Below are positions 11,576-23,089 of a DNA stretch of 64,000 nt, piece after piece. The stretch lies in NCBI GenBank assembly GCA_039000515.1, contig JBCFYV010000001.1:60975267-61039266 (forward strand), in the 5' to 3' direction. The stretch comes from Timema cristinae (taxonomy: Eukaryota > Arthropoda > Insecta > Phasmatodea > Timematidae). The notes beneath the pieces are model-generated. The model did not search any database, was not told the origin of the DNA, and saw nothing but the letters and a program-made list of their open reading frames with translations. The position numbers were made by a program, and so were the translations under genes. How positions within the stretch are numbered: position 1 is the first letter of the stretch; every line of letters begins with the position of its first letter.

Positions 11576-12761
11576 TCTGGGAGACCCTTCACACATAATT
11601 AAATACTCCAGACATCAGGGAAAGGAAGCCTCCCACGATTGGACGCAGCTATTTGGTGTGTTATTTTAAGTTTACACCAATCAGCATGAGACATTTTACC
11701 TGAATCCTTTAATAATTAGTCGATGTTCCAGATGGTCAACAGACGATGATTGACCCAAAAAGAACAGAAGCCCGAGAGGCACCAGTTGATTCGTGATAGG
11801 TAAGGTCCTGGTCCCACTTATTCTAGGAATGCCAATATGACAATGAAAAATAGTAATAGCAACCACAATATTCTTATTTTAGTGTTCAACATGATTAGGA
11901 CTGGGGTGGTACAGACCGGTGGTCATGTTTAATTGCCCTAGCTAAAGCACATGTGCTGAGCTAATGAGTATTAGCTCACACAATGGGTATGGGTATCTCA
12001 CTTTGCGTGGTATCTACTACCTTTCATCGATTTTGCTGCTGATTGGATTTCCCGTTGTTGGCCTCCAATTGTTGTAATCTTCCTAGATCTTCACTAATGA
12101 GCCTTAATTAATTTGAATGCTAAAACCTCTTCCAAGAAACTCTTGTAATGTTTGATACTCAGATGTTTTCTGTCTCCCCTCTCTCTCTGCTCATTACACA
12201 TGTGCTAGCCCCCCCCCCCCCCCCCCCGCTCCCTTCCCACTTCGAGCACTCCTCCGAGCACTGCCTTGCTGAGGCGTGGTTGGCTGAACTGTCCACCCCT
12301 TCTCTTTTCCGCTTGTTCCTATCCCAGTCAAGGAGTGTTCTGTAAGTTTGTACATATCACTATGTTTTAGAAAAAATATTTCTACTTACTGTCAGGAAAT
12401 GAACGGTTATCTAATTCTTGTTCTCTTGTCTTATATCACAGCGGACTGCCTGATCAGGACGTCATGGCGTCCTGTGGAGTGGAATCCTGGACTCGCAGGA
12501 GTTAGCCCCCGCCCCTGCTGATTTGCATTTATCAAATATTCTACCACTGGTGCACTACACGCACTTGCACCTTTCTACCGTGAGGATTAGGATAGGCAAC
12601 TACTAGCTATGTTTTGTTTGGTTAACACCCGGCTAATGGGCTGGTTCAACTGTACTTATGTGGATGATGTCTAAGCTACTTGGCTGTGCTCTAAGTGTGG
12701 TACCTGTAATAGTGAAATGGAGGTGGTGTAATCTGGCTTGCTAGTCATTGAACTGTTGCTA
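11576..12761. other. Intron sequence with a poly-C tract
   Basis: No gene recognised. A run of 18 C lies at about 12210-12227, beside a GC-richer stretch (12210-12560) that contrasts with the AT-rich surroundings. The open frame at 12148-12345 runs through poly-C and is not supported. Confidence 0.5.
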
Positions 12762-14083
12762 GCTAGGCTCCCTCAGGGCCGATAGCTTGTCTTGTTAAAA
12801 TGTATGTGATATGTACCTAGGTTAACTAGGCTCCCTCAGGGCCGATAGCATGTCTTGTTAAAATGTATGTGATCTGTACCTAGGTTAACTAGGTTCCCTT
12901 AGGGCCGATAGGTTGTTTTGGAGAAGTGTAAGTGATATGTACTTAGGTTAAATAGGCTCCCTCAGGGTCGATGGGTTGTTTTGGAGAAATGTAAGTGATA
13001 TGTACTTAGGTTAACTAGGCTCCCTCAGGATCGATGGGTTGTTTTGAGGTTAACTAGGTTCCCTTAGGGTCGATGGGTTGTTTTGGAGAAGTGTAAGTGA
13101 TATGTACTTAGGTTAACTAGGTTCCCTTAGGGCCGATAGGTTGTTTTGGAGAAGTGTAAGTGATATGTACTTAGGTTAACTAGGCTCCCTCAGGGTCGAT
13201 GGGTTGTTTTGGAGAAATGTAAGTGATATGTACTTAGGTTAACTAGGTTCCCTTAGGGTCGATGGGTTGTTTTGGAGAAGTGTAAGTGATATGTACTTAG
13301 GTTAACTAGGCTCCCTCAGGGTCGATGGGTTGTTTTGGAGAAATGTAAGTGATATGTACTTAGGTTAACTAGGTTCCCTTAGGGCCGATAGGTTGTTTTG
13401 GAGAAGTGTAAGTGATATGTACTTAGGTTAACTAGGTTCCCTTAGGGCCGATAGGTTGTTTTGGAGAAGTGTAAGTGATATGTACTTAGGTTAACTAGGT
13501 TCCCTTAGGGCCGATAGGTTGTTTTGGAGAAGTGTAAGTGATATGTACTTAGGTTAACTAGGTTCCCTTAGGGCCGATAGGTTGTTTTGGAGAAGTGTAA
13601 GTGATATGTACTTAGGTTAACTAGGTTCCCTTAGGGCCGATAGGTTGTTTTGGAGAAGTGTAAGTGATGTGTACTTAGGTTAACTAGGTTCCCTTAGGGC
13701 CGATAGGTTGTTTTGGAGAATTGTAAGTGATATGTACTTAGGTTAACTAGGTTCCCTTAGGGCCGATAGGTTGTTTTGGAGAAGTGTAAGTGATATGTAC
13801 TTAGGTTAACTAGGTTCCCTTAGGGCCGATAGGTTGTTTTGGAGAAGTGTAAGTGATATGTACTTAGGTTAACTAGGCTCCCTCAGGGTCGATGGGTTGT
13901 TTTGGAGAAATGTAAGTGATATGTACTTAGGTTAACTAGGTTCCCTTAGGGTCGATGGGTTGTTTTGGAGAAGTGTAAGTGATATGTACTTAGGTTAACT
14001 AGGCTCCCTCAGGGTCGATGGGTTGTTTTGGAGAAATGTAAGTGATATGTACTTAGGTTAACTAGGTTCCCTTAGGGCCGATT
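12762..14083. repeat. 63-bp minisatellite array, about 21 units
   Basis: Units contain AGGTTCCCTTAGGGCCGATA, GGTTGTTTTGGAGAAGTGTA and GTACTTAGGTTAACT. Two types alternate: CTCCCTCAGGGTCGATGGG with GAAATG, and TTCCCTTAGGGCCGATAGG with GAAGTG. The first two units (12762-12890) are older-looking, with CTTGTTAAAATGTATG in place of TTTTGGAGAAGTGTA. One short unit sits at 13043-13080. The right half is nearly uniform, which suggests recent spread from that side. Confidence 0.95.
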
Positions 14084-15353
14084 GATTGTTTGGTTAATCT
14101 GTGTTGGGTGTGCACTCAGTTTAGTGGGAATGCCCCTCTTTACAACACAAGCCAGTTAGGGTTAGGTGGTTGGCCGAACAATATGTTCAGTGTGGGTTCG
14201 AGCTGTATTATCAGTGTGAGTTTATCAATATTTAGATTTTATATTGGTTATAAGGTGTTTTTTGTATCTGCAAGACATGTTGCCTTGTGAACATGTACGT
14301 ACTTCAGCTAAGTAAATTTGGTAATGCAAACGTGTTTAATTAGTTACAAGATTTCTCATATAGTTTATTTCTTTAGAGAAACGTATGCCTTTGATAATAG
14401 GGAGTTGCTGGCTATTATCAACGACCTAATTGGGTTGGCTGGGCCTATCATAGGACCCTTTTTACTTATTGTTATTTGGTATGATTGTAGCATCTCATTT
14501 TGTGCACGGCTTGTCTGAGCGAGACCATAGCGGCCCGCTGTGTTGTATTGAATTCTTTTCCTTTAGACGGGCTTCTTAAGCAGGTATTAGACCAGATTTA
14601 ATGTACATCATAGTTATAAATTTTGATCATGTGCACAGTGTTAGCCAACCACTACTAATACTGTGATCCCACAATTGCGGCTTACTATTTATGAACTGGT
14701 GGAATACGGTTAACTCCCCCATATGGTGGGCATGACGTTCACACAGTTTATCTTTCGTCTTAGACGGGCATACAAATTATCTTTGATTGATGTGTACCAG
14801 CATCAGGGTGTCTTGAGGAAACTTTGGTTTATTGGCTTTACCCCTTAATCTGTTAAGCTCTGTCTAAACGACTAGCTAAGGAACTGGCTAACTGGCTGGT
14901 AATCAGCTGCATCATGTTTTGGTGATTGATCAACATGTAAGCTGTTGATGCCATGTCTGATGTATTATTTAGACAACCAAAACTATATGACCAACCTGTA
15001 TTGATCTGCTAATGTATTGTTTAATGATTTCACTTATGGCAGTTTTGTCTCAGGAGTGTGCTCAGTGAGTGTTCAGCTTTAACTAACGTTGTGTAGGGTA
15101 GTGGATTGTCGAACCACAAAGATGCGCTGTTAAAGTACTAGAATTGACTTTGTGAGACCTAAGCCCCACCATTAGCCACAGCACACTACACCATTTTTAT
15201 TGTGAGGATATTGTTTTTTCAAGTTAAATAAATTTGGCCATAAGAGGTGTATTTTTCAGATAGTTACTTTTTAAAACCATTATTTTTCATTTGAAATTTA
15301 AATTCGTATTTTGCGTTTATTAATTTTTATTTTTTCCCATATTTGTTGTAAAA
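14084..15353. other. Intron sequence, nothing recognised
   Basis: Flank between the 63-bp array and the hAT relic. Open frames at 14090-14290 and 14318-14518 show no known motif. The left end of the hAT element may be in here, but I could not place its terminal repeat. Confidence 0.45.
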
Positions 15354-17036
15354 TGCCATCTGTTAAAAAACGGAGGTGGAATGATAGATATGTTGGTTCT
15401 GGCTTAACCTGTGTGACAGAACAAGATGGATATGAAAAGACTCCAATGCATGATTTGCCATTTGCTAAAGAGTAATGGAAATTTGAAGCCATCAGGATAG
15501 AGAGAAGATCTTGAAACCAAGCACAGTAGTCATGTTGGAACTTTCAATGGTACTTTCAAGTTGAATGGAGTTTGTTATGATCACTATATTGGTTTTCTCC
15601 TCCAGGGAAAGCTCTTCTGGAAGCCTTCTACAAGATGTGCATAATTGCAAAAGAAAAAAGCTCCGTCATAGTTGGAACAAGTCTAGTGAAGCCCTAAGTC
15701 CTGTAGATGGCTAAAGTCATGCTAGGAGAGGATGCTGCTAAGTAATTGAGTCAGGTGTCCATATCCAACTATACTGTACACCAAAGAATTAAATACATGA
15801 GTGTGGACATAGTAACTCAAGTTGTTAAAGGAATTAAAAACAGTCCTTTGAAAATCCGCAGGCATCTCATTGAATCAAACGATATTTCAAACCATAGTCA
15901 ATTGTTTGATTTTGTATACCACGCTCATGAAAATAGCATCAATGAGGTTTTTTTTATTATGTGTTTGACTCAAAATAACAACCAAAGCATCTGATCTGTT
16001 CATATTGATCTAAAAGTTATTTGATTGAGTCTATTTGCTCAGATGGAGCTCCTGCAATAGCTCTGGATTTGTTGCTCTGGTGAAGGGAAAACCTCCACAT
16101 GTGTTGATCACACACTGTTTTCTACATCACCAAGCCTTTTCTCCCAATACAATGCTAAATAAACTTACAGAAGTGATGGGGATAGTTGTGCAAACAGTAA
16201 ACCTTATTTGTAGATGTGCAGTAAATCATTGGCTAAAACATTATGTGATGAGATTAGAGCTGAATATTGTTTTACTGTAGCACACAGAGGTACTTGGCTA
16301 AGCCGTGGCCATGTTTTCGCACGTGTATAACTTCAGGATATCATTTTTACATTCCTCAAGCACCAACAATCTCCTCTTGCAAACCATTTTGAAGATTAAA
16401 CATTTTATTGTTAGCTTGGGATTTGGCCCATATTTTCAATGTTCTCAATATTTTAAGGATATAAATGCAAGGTAGAAATGTGGATATTATTAAATTCAGG
16501 GGAAAGCTTGCAGCATCTATGCAGAAATTACCTATTTGGAGTAGCTGTGTTGAAAGCGGAAATAATGCAAACTTTCCACACCTTGATGATATCCTTAGTA
16601 GAGATGATAAAAAATTGTCTGAGGAAATAATTCAATAAGTTAAGAGCCATTTGGGAGTCATAAGTACCAATTTTGAGGTTTACTTCTTAGATATTAATTA
16701 TCTTATCACGGAATATGTTTGGATCATGAACCCTTTCTCATTTGAAATTCATTGAAGACCCAAGAATGAAAGTTGGTTTCGATAAGGCTGAGCTTGATAT
16801 CAAGCAGTTTTGGTGTAAGCAAATTTCAGCTTACCCAAGTTTGGTGATGATGACAATAAATGTCTTCACAACTACATATCTCTGTAAAATAGAATTCCCT
16901 ACATTATTGAACCTGAAATCAAAGTGGAGAAACTGACTGGATGTGTCTGATGACATGCGAGTTACAGTCACTATACCTCGATTCAATGTTTCAATCAGAC
17001 AAAAACAACAGCACAATTTCACCACTTGTAGCTAGG
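15354..17036 (+). pseudogene. hAT transposase relic (ZBED5/Buster-like)
   Basis: Plus-strand pieces follow the order of a ZBED5-like hAT transposase. The N-terminus is KKRRWNDRYVGSGLTCVTEQ, the form that starts BED-type proteins of this group. Next come EAFYKMCIIAKEK and ISNYTVHQRIKYMSVDI, then SPLKIRRHLIESNDI, then the C-terminal dimerisation region FTTTYLCKIEFPTLLNLKSK and SDDMRVTV. Several stops and frame shifts separate the pieces, and the acidic catalytic residues cannot be shown, so it is dead. hAT transposases cut and paste DNA with 8-bp target duplications; none was found here. It lies in the large intron between exons D and E. Confidence 0.8.
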
Positions 17037-17289
17037 GAGTATATTTGCGATTTGCTGTTTTCCTGTAAGTAAATATTAAATTCTTATGATTTTTTTTCGG
17101 CTGTTCTGTTCCTATCTATCCATTACGTAAAGTAAAACCTAGCTATAGACATATTTTGAAGTCAGACTGGTACCCAATAGGAATGATGATAATGACAATT
17201 TTGACAACCAGGCGAAGGGTGTATGGGAACATATCGAATGATCCATTGGGGATCTGTAATTAGGAGAAGGTTAAGAGCCCTTGGTTTGG

Positions 17290-17345
17290 ACTCGGTGCCA
17301 AGGATTCTCAACCTTTATAGGTGCGTGGCACCCTTGTGAAAGGGA
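17290..17345 (+). mobile_element. hAT-like terminal sequence
   Basis: The stretch AAGGATTCTCAACCTTTATA followed by GCGTGGCACCC resembles the left end of hAT elements (typically CAGNGGTTCTCAACCTTTT then a G/C-rich segment). The matching right end was not found, so the extent is unknown. Confidence 0.4.
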
Positions 17346-17944
17346 TTAGAATCTTGTGGCAACATTCTTAGAATTTTTGTAAGCCTTTTGTTTCTAACAT
17401 TTTTTATTTTTTTTTATTTAAAGTGAAATATATTAAAGTAGCATACTAAACAATTAACAGTTTTTATTTTTTAACTATTTTAAAAAAATGTTTTACTTGC
17501 TCCCTTAATGATCTAATTGAAAGCTATAAACAACAAAAGTTTAATAAAATACATAAAATAGTTGTAAAGTAATAGTTTTGGTTATCAATAAACTAGCACA
17601 CTAGCCAACCACAATGTGAGATCACTAAAAACGAATAATACCACTAAAAAGGATAGTACACTTATCAGTAGGAAATCAATGATTATTAATGTGAGATTGA
17701 TGTTTAGAGAGCACGAAAGTTTGATGTCTGGCCTAATGGTGGTTCATGCTACTCAGAGAAACCCTAAAACGCTAAACCTTATTCCGTTTCTTTATTCTCA
17801 TTATGTTATACTAATAATTGTTTTGTTTATATTTCTTAATATTTTTCCCTCTTAAAATCTCGCTGCATCATCCCTAAGTGTTGACAATCTCTGCTATACA
17901 ATTTCAATGTCAATATTACGATTATTCTTGAGACATTTAAAAAT
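17346..17944. other. AT-rich intron, nothing recognised
   Basis: Poly-T and poly-A rich stretch that may be inside the element starting at 17290. The open frame at 17616-17855 has no recognisable motif. Confidence 0.4.
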
Positions 17945-18575
17945 TCAGAGTTGATACGAGAACAAGAGGAACTGATATCCAACAAGGCAAAGCCAGGACT
18001 CAAACCAATGGTAAACTGCACAATAGGGGTCGGGGGGGACATGTGATCTACTATTCCCACCCGTGACAGTACTACCATCATGATTACTTGTCACACATCC
18101 CTCAAGGGGCGACACTGCCATTGGTAGTGTCCCAATCGACGACAATGGAAACACCTCACTCTAGATTAGTCTGGCAAATTCCCTGACTTATTTTCATGTG
18201 AGGATCATGTTGGCACGCATCGTATGACGTGTGCTGCATACGCCTAACAACATTAGAGGGCCTGACGTAAGCAACAAGGGCTCTACTAGACATATCCACC
18301 AGATGGGCTTCCAAGTATTCTCTTTCAGCTAGTAGGGAACCATCTAAACTAGATGCCAATGAATAATGTTCTAGCATTGAAGAAGGCTTGCAAGGGGAGG
18401 AAAAAATCCGGGTAAGGGGTGAGATATTTTCTAAAATTATCTCCCCTACTCGTCCCTCAGCAAGGTTAAGGATTAATATTTCTGCAGCTTTTGAGATGGC
18501 TAAAATAAACAATCTGAAGGATGTATGTGCCAGTTGAAAGGGCTGGACCAATGACCTGTTCAGTCCCTCATTCAC
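17945..18575 (-). pseudogene. Unidentified protein-coding remnant (two overlapping frames)
   Basis: A 139-codon open frame at 18156-18575 (minus) is followed by a second open frame at 17945-18154, as if one frameshift separates them. The first contains EGRVGEIILENISPLTRIFS and ALVAYVRPSNVVRRMQHTSY. The second contains EGCVTSNHDGSTVTGGNSRS and PYCAVYHWFESWLCL. The composition is protein-like and the local GC is above its surroundings. I recognise no family. It could be a transposon gag or accessory ORF, or a degraded captured gene. No splice sites in phase with exons D or E were found. Confidence 0.4.
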
Positions 18576-18767
18576 CCTGCTCGTTATTAACGACTCTAAG
18601 ATACCATCTTTAACAATCGCTCATGGAAGACCCAAATGTATGTCCTCAGAAACTATGCGTCCCCTTCAAGTTAATGTTTAGAGACTTTATTACTTCAAGG
18701 AGAATGTTGAATAAGAGGTAGAGTACATTAGATGTGGCTTTAACCGTAATTAACAACTGTAATACCT

Positions 18768-18791
18768 GTGTGTGTGTGTGTGTTATTACAG

Positions 18792-18828
<37 letters not shown>
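18768..18828. repeat. (TG)n then (AT)n microsatellite
   Basis: Short TG run at about 18770-18783, then about 17 AT repeats at 18794-18827. Confidence 0.9.
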
Positions 18829-18830
<2 letters not shown>

Positions 18831-19116
18831 AAATATCATTGATAATTTAGATTAAAATTAAGTATTTTAGATATTTTTTTTACTGTTTCATGTGTGTTTT
18901 TACAATTGCTCTAAACTTTGATATTTTAGCTGCAATAAATCTCTTAATATATTCATACAGAGAGTACACTAAATTAGGGATTATAAGTACAGAGTGCACC
19001 AGAAACACATGACCATATTTGATATTAATTAGCTGCAATGCATCCTTTAATAACGTAATGTGATTATGCTCAGCGTTCTTTGAAGTTTAGTTGAGAAGGA
19101 GCGTCAGTCTGTCTAG

Positions 19117-19952
19117 CACTGTATTGCAGGGCATGAAATTTCAAGTCTGAGAACACTAGCCGGACTAAAATCTTGGGTCGCCACTATTTTATATTCATGA
19201 TTATGAAAAATATAAACAATATTAAAAAGTATGTACTTTAGCACTATATGTGTTTGTGAAGCGCTGCCTTTCTGCACTGAACTAACACTTGTCAATCGAA
19301 GTTGTTGTGTCAAACTCTGTCAGGGAGGGTCCATTTACCAAAATTCTGAGCAAATCATCCAGTGTCTCAGTCTTGAGAGAGTTCCTGTAAGCAGTTTGAG
19401 TCTGGGAGCCCCCATCACTGGTAGAACAGCACACAATGTGAGAATCTGGAGCAAATTGGAGAATCTTGCTGATCATTTTTAATTATGAATCTTCTCCAGC
19501 GTCTGATTCAAAGTCAATGAAGGAAACCAAAGTCTGTATTCTGGCCACTCTGCTAAGAGAAGATCCCATTTATCATTAAACAGGCTTGGGTTCAAATATG
19601 AAGAGCTTTTTTAGTTTTTCTATCTTAGATTGAAGAATTTTTCCTTTGGGGGGGGGGGGGGGTAAATTCGAGGGGTATGAGGAGTGAAGGAAGGAGGAGG
19701 GCTTGACTCAGCAGTTGTTGTTTTTTTCCAGTGGAGGGGAAATGCCATCACCCATAAATGGCGATAGAAAGCGAGTGCTTTCCATGGCACTTAGCACACG
19801 CTGGTTTGAGACAAGAGAATCTGAGCTTATTTAGTTTGGGTGTGTTTGAAACACATTTTTTAAAACCAAATTTTGGTCACCAGACTCAAATATTTGCCCG
19901 CCAATGGTGACCTGGAGACCAGAAATTTTGCACCTTGCTGTATTGCATCAGT
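19117..19952 (-). mobile_element. Internally deleted hAT element with ZNF862-like transposase tail
   Basis: Ends form an inverted pair. The left reads CACTGTATTGCAGGGCATGA then AATTTC; the right, reversed, reads TGCAATACAGCAAGGTGCAA then AATTTCTGGTC. Between them, on the minus strand, the frame at 19282-19476 gives NSLKTETLDDLLRILVNGPS followed by LTEFD. That is the C-terminal part of ZNF862/ZBED-type hAT transposases (L-x-D-L-x-R-I-x-x-x-G-P). At about 835 bp it holds only the tail, so it is a non-autonomous or deleted copy. A run of 15 G at about 19648-19662 lies inside. Confidence 0.6.
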
Positions 19953-22039
19953 AGAATTGTTCATGCAATCAATCCTTGTGGTGCAGTTTATAATGTAGTT
20001 TATATTATAATGCTACAAATTACAATTAGGAAAGGAACAATGAATCTGAACCATATCAAAGAATTATCAAAATTGGTACACAGAAATTAATTTATTTATT
20101 GAATAAATTAGGAAAATACATGTGCAATTTCTGTGTTTAGACAAAATGGTAAAAAGTAAATAAATTATAAAGGTAGATTACCAGTAGCCTGGTACTTGTA
20201 ATTCACTAGGATGCAAGGTGAAATCGACACTAGAGAACAATAATAACAAAAAACATTTTAACCTAAAGCAACAATACCTACTCATGTACAATCTTACTCA
20301 ACTACACATATATGATTAGCATTAGTAGCATTGAACTCGTTGTGCAACTATCAACAGAGCAAACCAAATATAGTACCGTTATCTAAAACATAACACTGGA
20401 CTCTGAATATAAATCTACTAACTAGCATAACTTATGTGACATGTGAATGAAAGTATCAAAATAGAATTTAGAAACAAAGAATATTTGATTAGAAAAGAGT
20501 TTAAATCCAAACGAGAAATAACAATGATATATTTCCATCAGTCTGAGATTAAGTCTTTCGTTGACCGGTGCTAGCTTGTATAGAGCTTTATTGAATCACA
20601 TAACAGGATAAAAAATGGAACATTTAGAGTGATAAAAGAGTAACTGGAAAGGGAAGTGATGTAGTAACTGCTGATCTGGCATTGTTATAAGCAACAAGCC
20701 TGGAGAACCAACCCTGCGTGCATGCTGTGAGAACCTCCTCCAAGAAGATAAGACATCCTAGTGTGCATGTCTTGTAAGTGGATGGAACGATGCTGAAGTT
20801 GGTCATCATTATCCAGCTAAAAAATGGGGCTGGATTTGTATTTCAACGATACACTATCACAGTTTGAAAGGCCTGAACACAATATTGTGGATATTGTAAT
20901 GGCATGAAGAAGGAATGGTGCATAGCAGTAAACCTCAAGGACGTCCACATTCGGATCACACGCCTGACAATGGGGTGCAAGTAAGAGATACCATCTTGAA
21001 AAATCTGCACAGGTCAGCTCAGTGCCAAGATCTCGCACTTTCTCTAAAAGATAGCAGTATTTGCTGCAATCAGCACAAAGATCTTTACTATAATCCATAT
21101 AAGATCAAAATAATACTGAAACATAATCAACAGTACGAAGCGAGATAACTTCAGTTTTGTAACGAGTTCTTGCACTTGGTAAATAACGGTCGGAACCCCA
21201 TGTTTTGGTACATAAATCAACAGAATTATCCCTTTTTGGCCTCAATCAATCTGCACAAGCTTCCCCAACGTATTCTCTAAAATAATAAAGTGATTGTGGG
21301 GTGTACAAATTTCACCAGTGGCATTATTGGTACTTATTTCTTTGATAATGAGGAGGGTTGTACTGTAACAGTCAACAATGAGTGGTAAATAATCACCTAT
21401 TTCCATGGCTGTTCTCAATGTGATGTTTACAGGCAGAATAATTTTTATGCTCAGAGAAATCAACAGGCCCACATACTTGCCCGATCTTGCAATACAAGAT
21501 TAATCTCTATTGAGCTACATCATAAGCAAGTTGTATGAGGTAGGTCCTACCAATAATATTGACTTGAAACAATAAATTCACAAGTGTATTCAAGGAATCC
21601 CCAACATCATGTTGCACCGCGTTACAACCTTCTTGCCATTCCAACTATATGAGTGTATGAAATGTAATTGAGGTCACCAACAATGTGTAGTCAAGAAATG
21701 ATGTCTTACATACATTCTTCAAAAGTGAAAAATGAGTTTCCTTAAAGAAATACATTCGCCAAGGAAACAGGTATTATCTTTTTGTGTGAACACATTATTT
21801 CACAGGATTTTAAAAATGTATTTGAGGTATTTATCATTCACTTTCTGAACCGAATGATTATATCAGCACATGAGAATTTCTATGAGAGAGAGAGAAAAGA
21901 CAAAAGGGCCTACCAATTTTGCCGGGAAAGGTATTTTAACATACCTTTGAAGGTTATTTTACATGCCACAATTGACAAAGGAACCACTTCTTTACTTCCC
22001 CCCTAAAAAAAGTTGTTCTAAGGATTTTTATTGCCTAAG
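19953..22039. other. Intron sequence with decayed open frames
   Basis: Minus-strand frames at 21242-21472, 20817-21098 and 20624-20809 lie in series and could be one degraded ORF, but I recognise no motif. A 12-bp inverted pair GTGCACCAGAAA (18994-19005) and its complement (22175-22186) could be the ends of an element covering this region. Confidence 0.35.
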
Positions 22040-22125
22040 TAAAATCCATCGACCTCGGCTGGGTTTCAACTCACGAAAATTGGGTCCTGAGGTGAGCACT
22101 TTATCCCAAGACCACCGAAGGTGAC
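22040..22125 (-). repeat. Degraded tRNA-derived SINE head
   Basis: Minus strand reads CGGTGGTCTTGGGATAAAGT then, after 27 bases, GAGTTGAAACCCAGCC. This matches the layout of the SINE family at 28.3, 32.1 and 59.9 kb (TGGTCTAGGGATAAGGTG and GGTTCAATCC) but is diverged. Confidence 0.5.
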
Positions 22126-22327
22126 AATTTCACAATACTTTGAATCGTTATTTCATTATTATTTTAATCAGGTTTTTCTGGTGCACCCTATAGAGGTCAA
22201 TAAAGTAAAGTAGTAATGAGTACTCACTTGGGACCTGAATGAAAATCTTCATCCCAGAAAATAGTTATGTAAGGATCAGCATACAGTTCCTTAACTAAAT
22301 ACATTTTAGCTCAATTTAGCCACTCAC

Positions 22328-22603
22328 CTCATCATTTTCTTGTGTAATCTGTATTCTGTCCATAAGAGATGGATCATATGTGTGGAGCGTTGATTGTTTT
22401 TTGTTCAGATACAACAAAACAAGTAAGAACATTTGAATTGTCTCTTCAGTGGGAACAATAAACTCGTCTACAGTGTCTGCCAAGTCTGTATTAAAGGAGT
22501 TGAGTAAACTGCTTGAATGAAGGCGGCGACAAGGAGACTTGAACATTCTTATCAAATTATGTCGAAGAAGTGGGGAGGAGGGATCATAGAGTGCGGCCAA
22601 TCT
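22328..22603 (-). CDS. Host gene exon D: helical region upstream of RCC1 repeats
   Basis: Exon of 276 bp, exactly 92 codons, phase 0 at both ends. The acceptor is TTTATTTCAG and the donor GATGAG|GTGAGT, both strong. The peptide starts RLAALYDPSSPLLRHNL, has an arginine-rich turn (SPCRRLHSSS), then EFIVPTEETIQMFLLVLLYL and an acidic end (QENDE). It looks like amphipathic helices, as in an armadillo or HEAT-like scaffold, but I recognise no named domain. The open stretch, splice sites and phase match to both neighbours support a real exon. The intron downstream (minus sense) is about 18.3 kb and holds the 52-bp and 63-bp arrays and several transposon relics. Confidence 0.8.
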
Positions 22604-23089
22604 CTGAAATAAACAAATATTAGTTTTATTAAATATATTATACTTTCAATCAATAACATTTTGAAAACTAAATTAGCTTATGCCTAAAATATGAATAAAT
22701 AAAAATCATAAAGCCTATGGAATTCACATTATACATTTATTATCAAATACCATTGAATGTGTTGGCTGTACATCGCCGTGTTTGTTTGAAACTAAATTGG
22801 AAATATGAGAATAAATAACTAGCTCTAATTGAAAATAAAGGATTAAATTACTTTCTAGATTTATCTTGAAACATAATCAATTAATTCTACAAGTGAGCCA
22901 CCATAATTTACTCTGTAGGGTCTTACCCTCTTCACCTCCCGAACCCCTTGTTTTAGTTCTGGGAAAATATTTGTTTCCCATGAGTGATATATGAGTTTAA
23001 TTATTACTTGCAACAGACAAAAAATTTAATTGATGTCCAGACCTTGTTTGATTGTCATCTTATTGGAGCCAGCCATCAGATTTCTTTAA
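22604..23089. other. AT-rich intron upstream of exon D
   Basis: Intron between exons C and D. No gene or repeat recognised until the LINE and 37-bp array begin on the right. Confidence 0.5.

Noticed and set aside
12148..12345. 65-codon ORF with poly-proline
   Set aside because: The proline run comes from a poly-C tract; no other coding sign.
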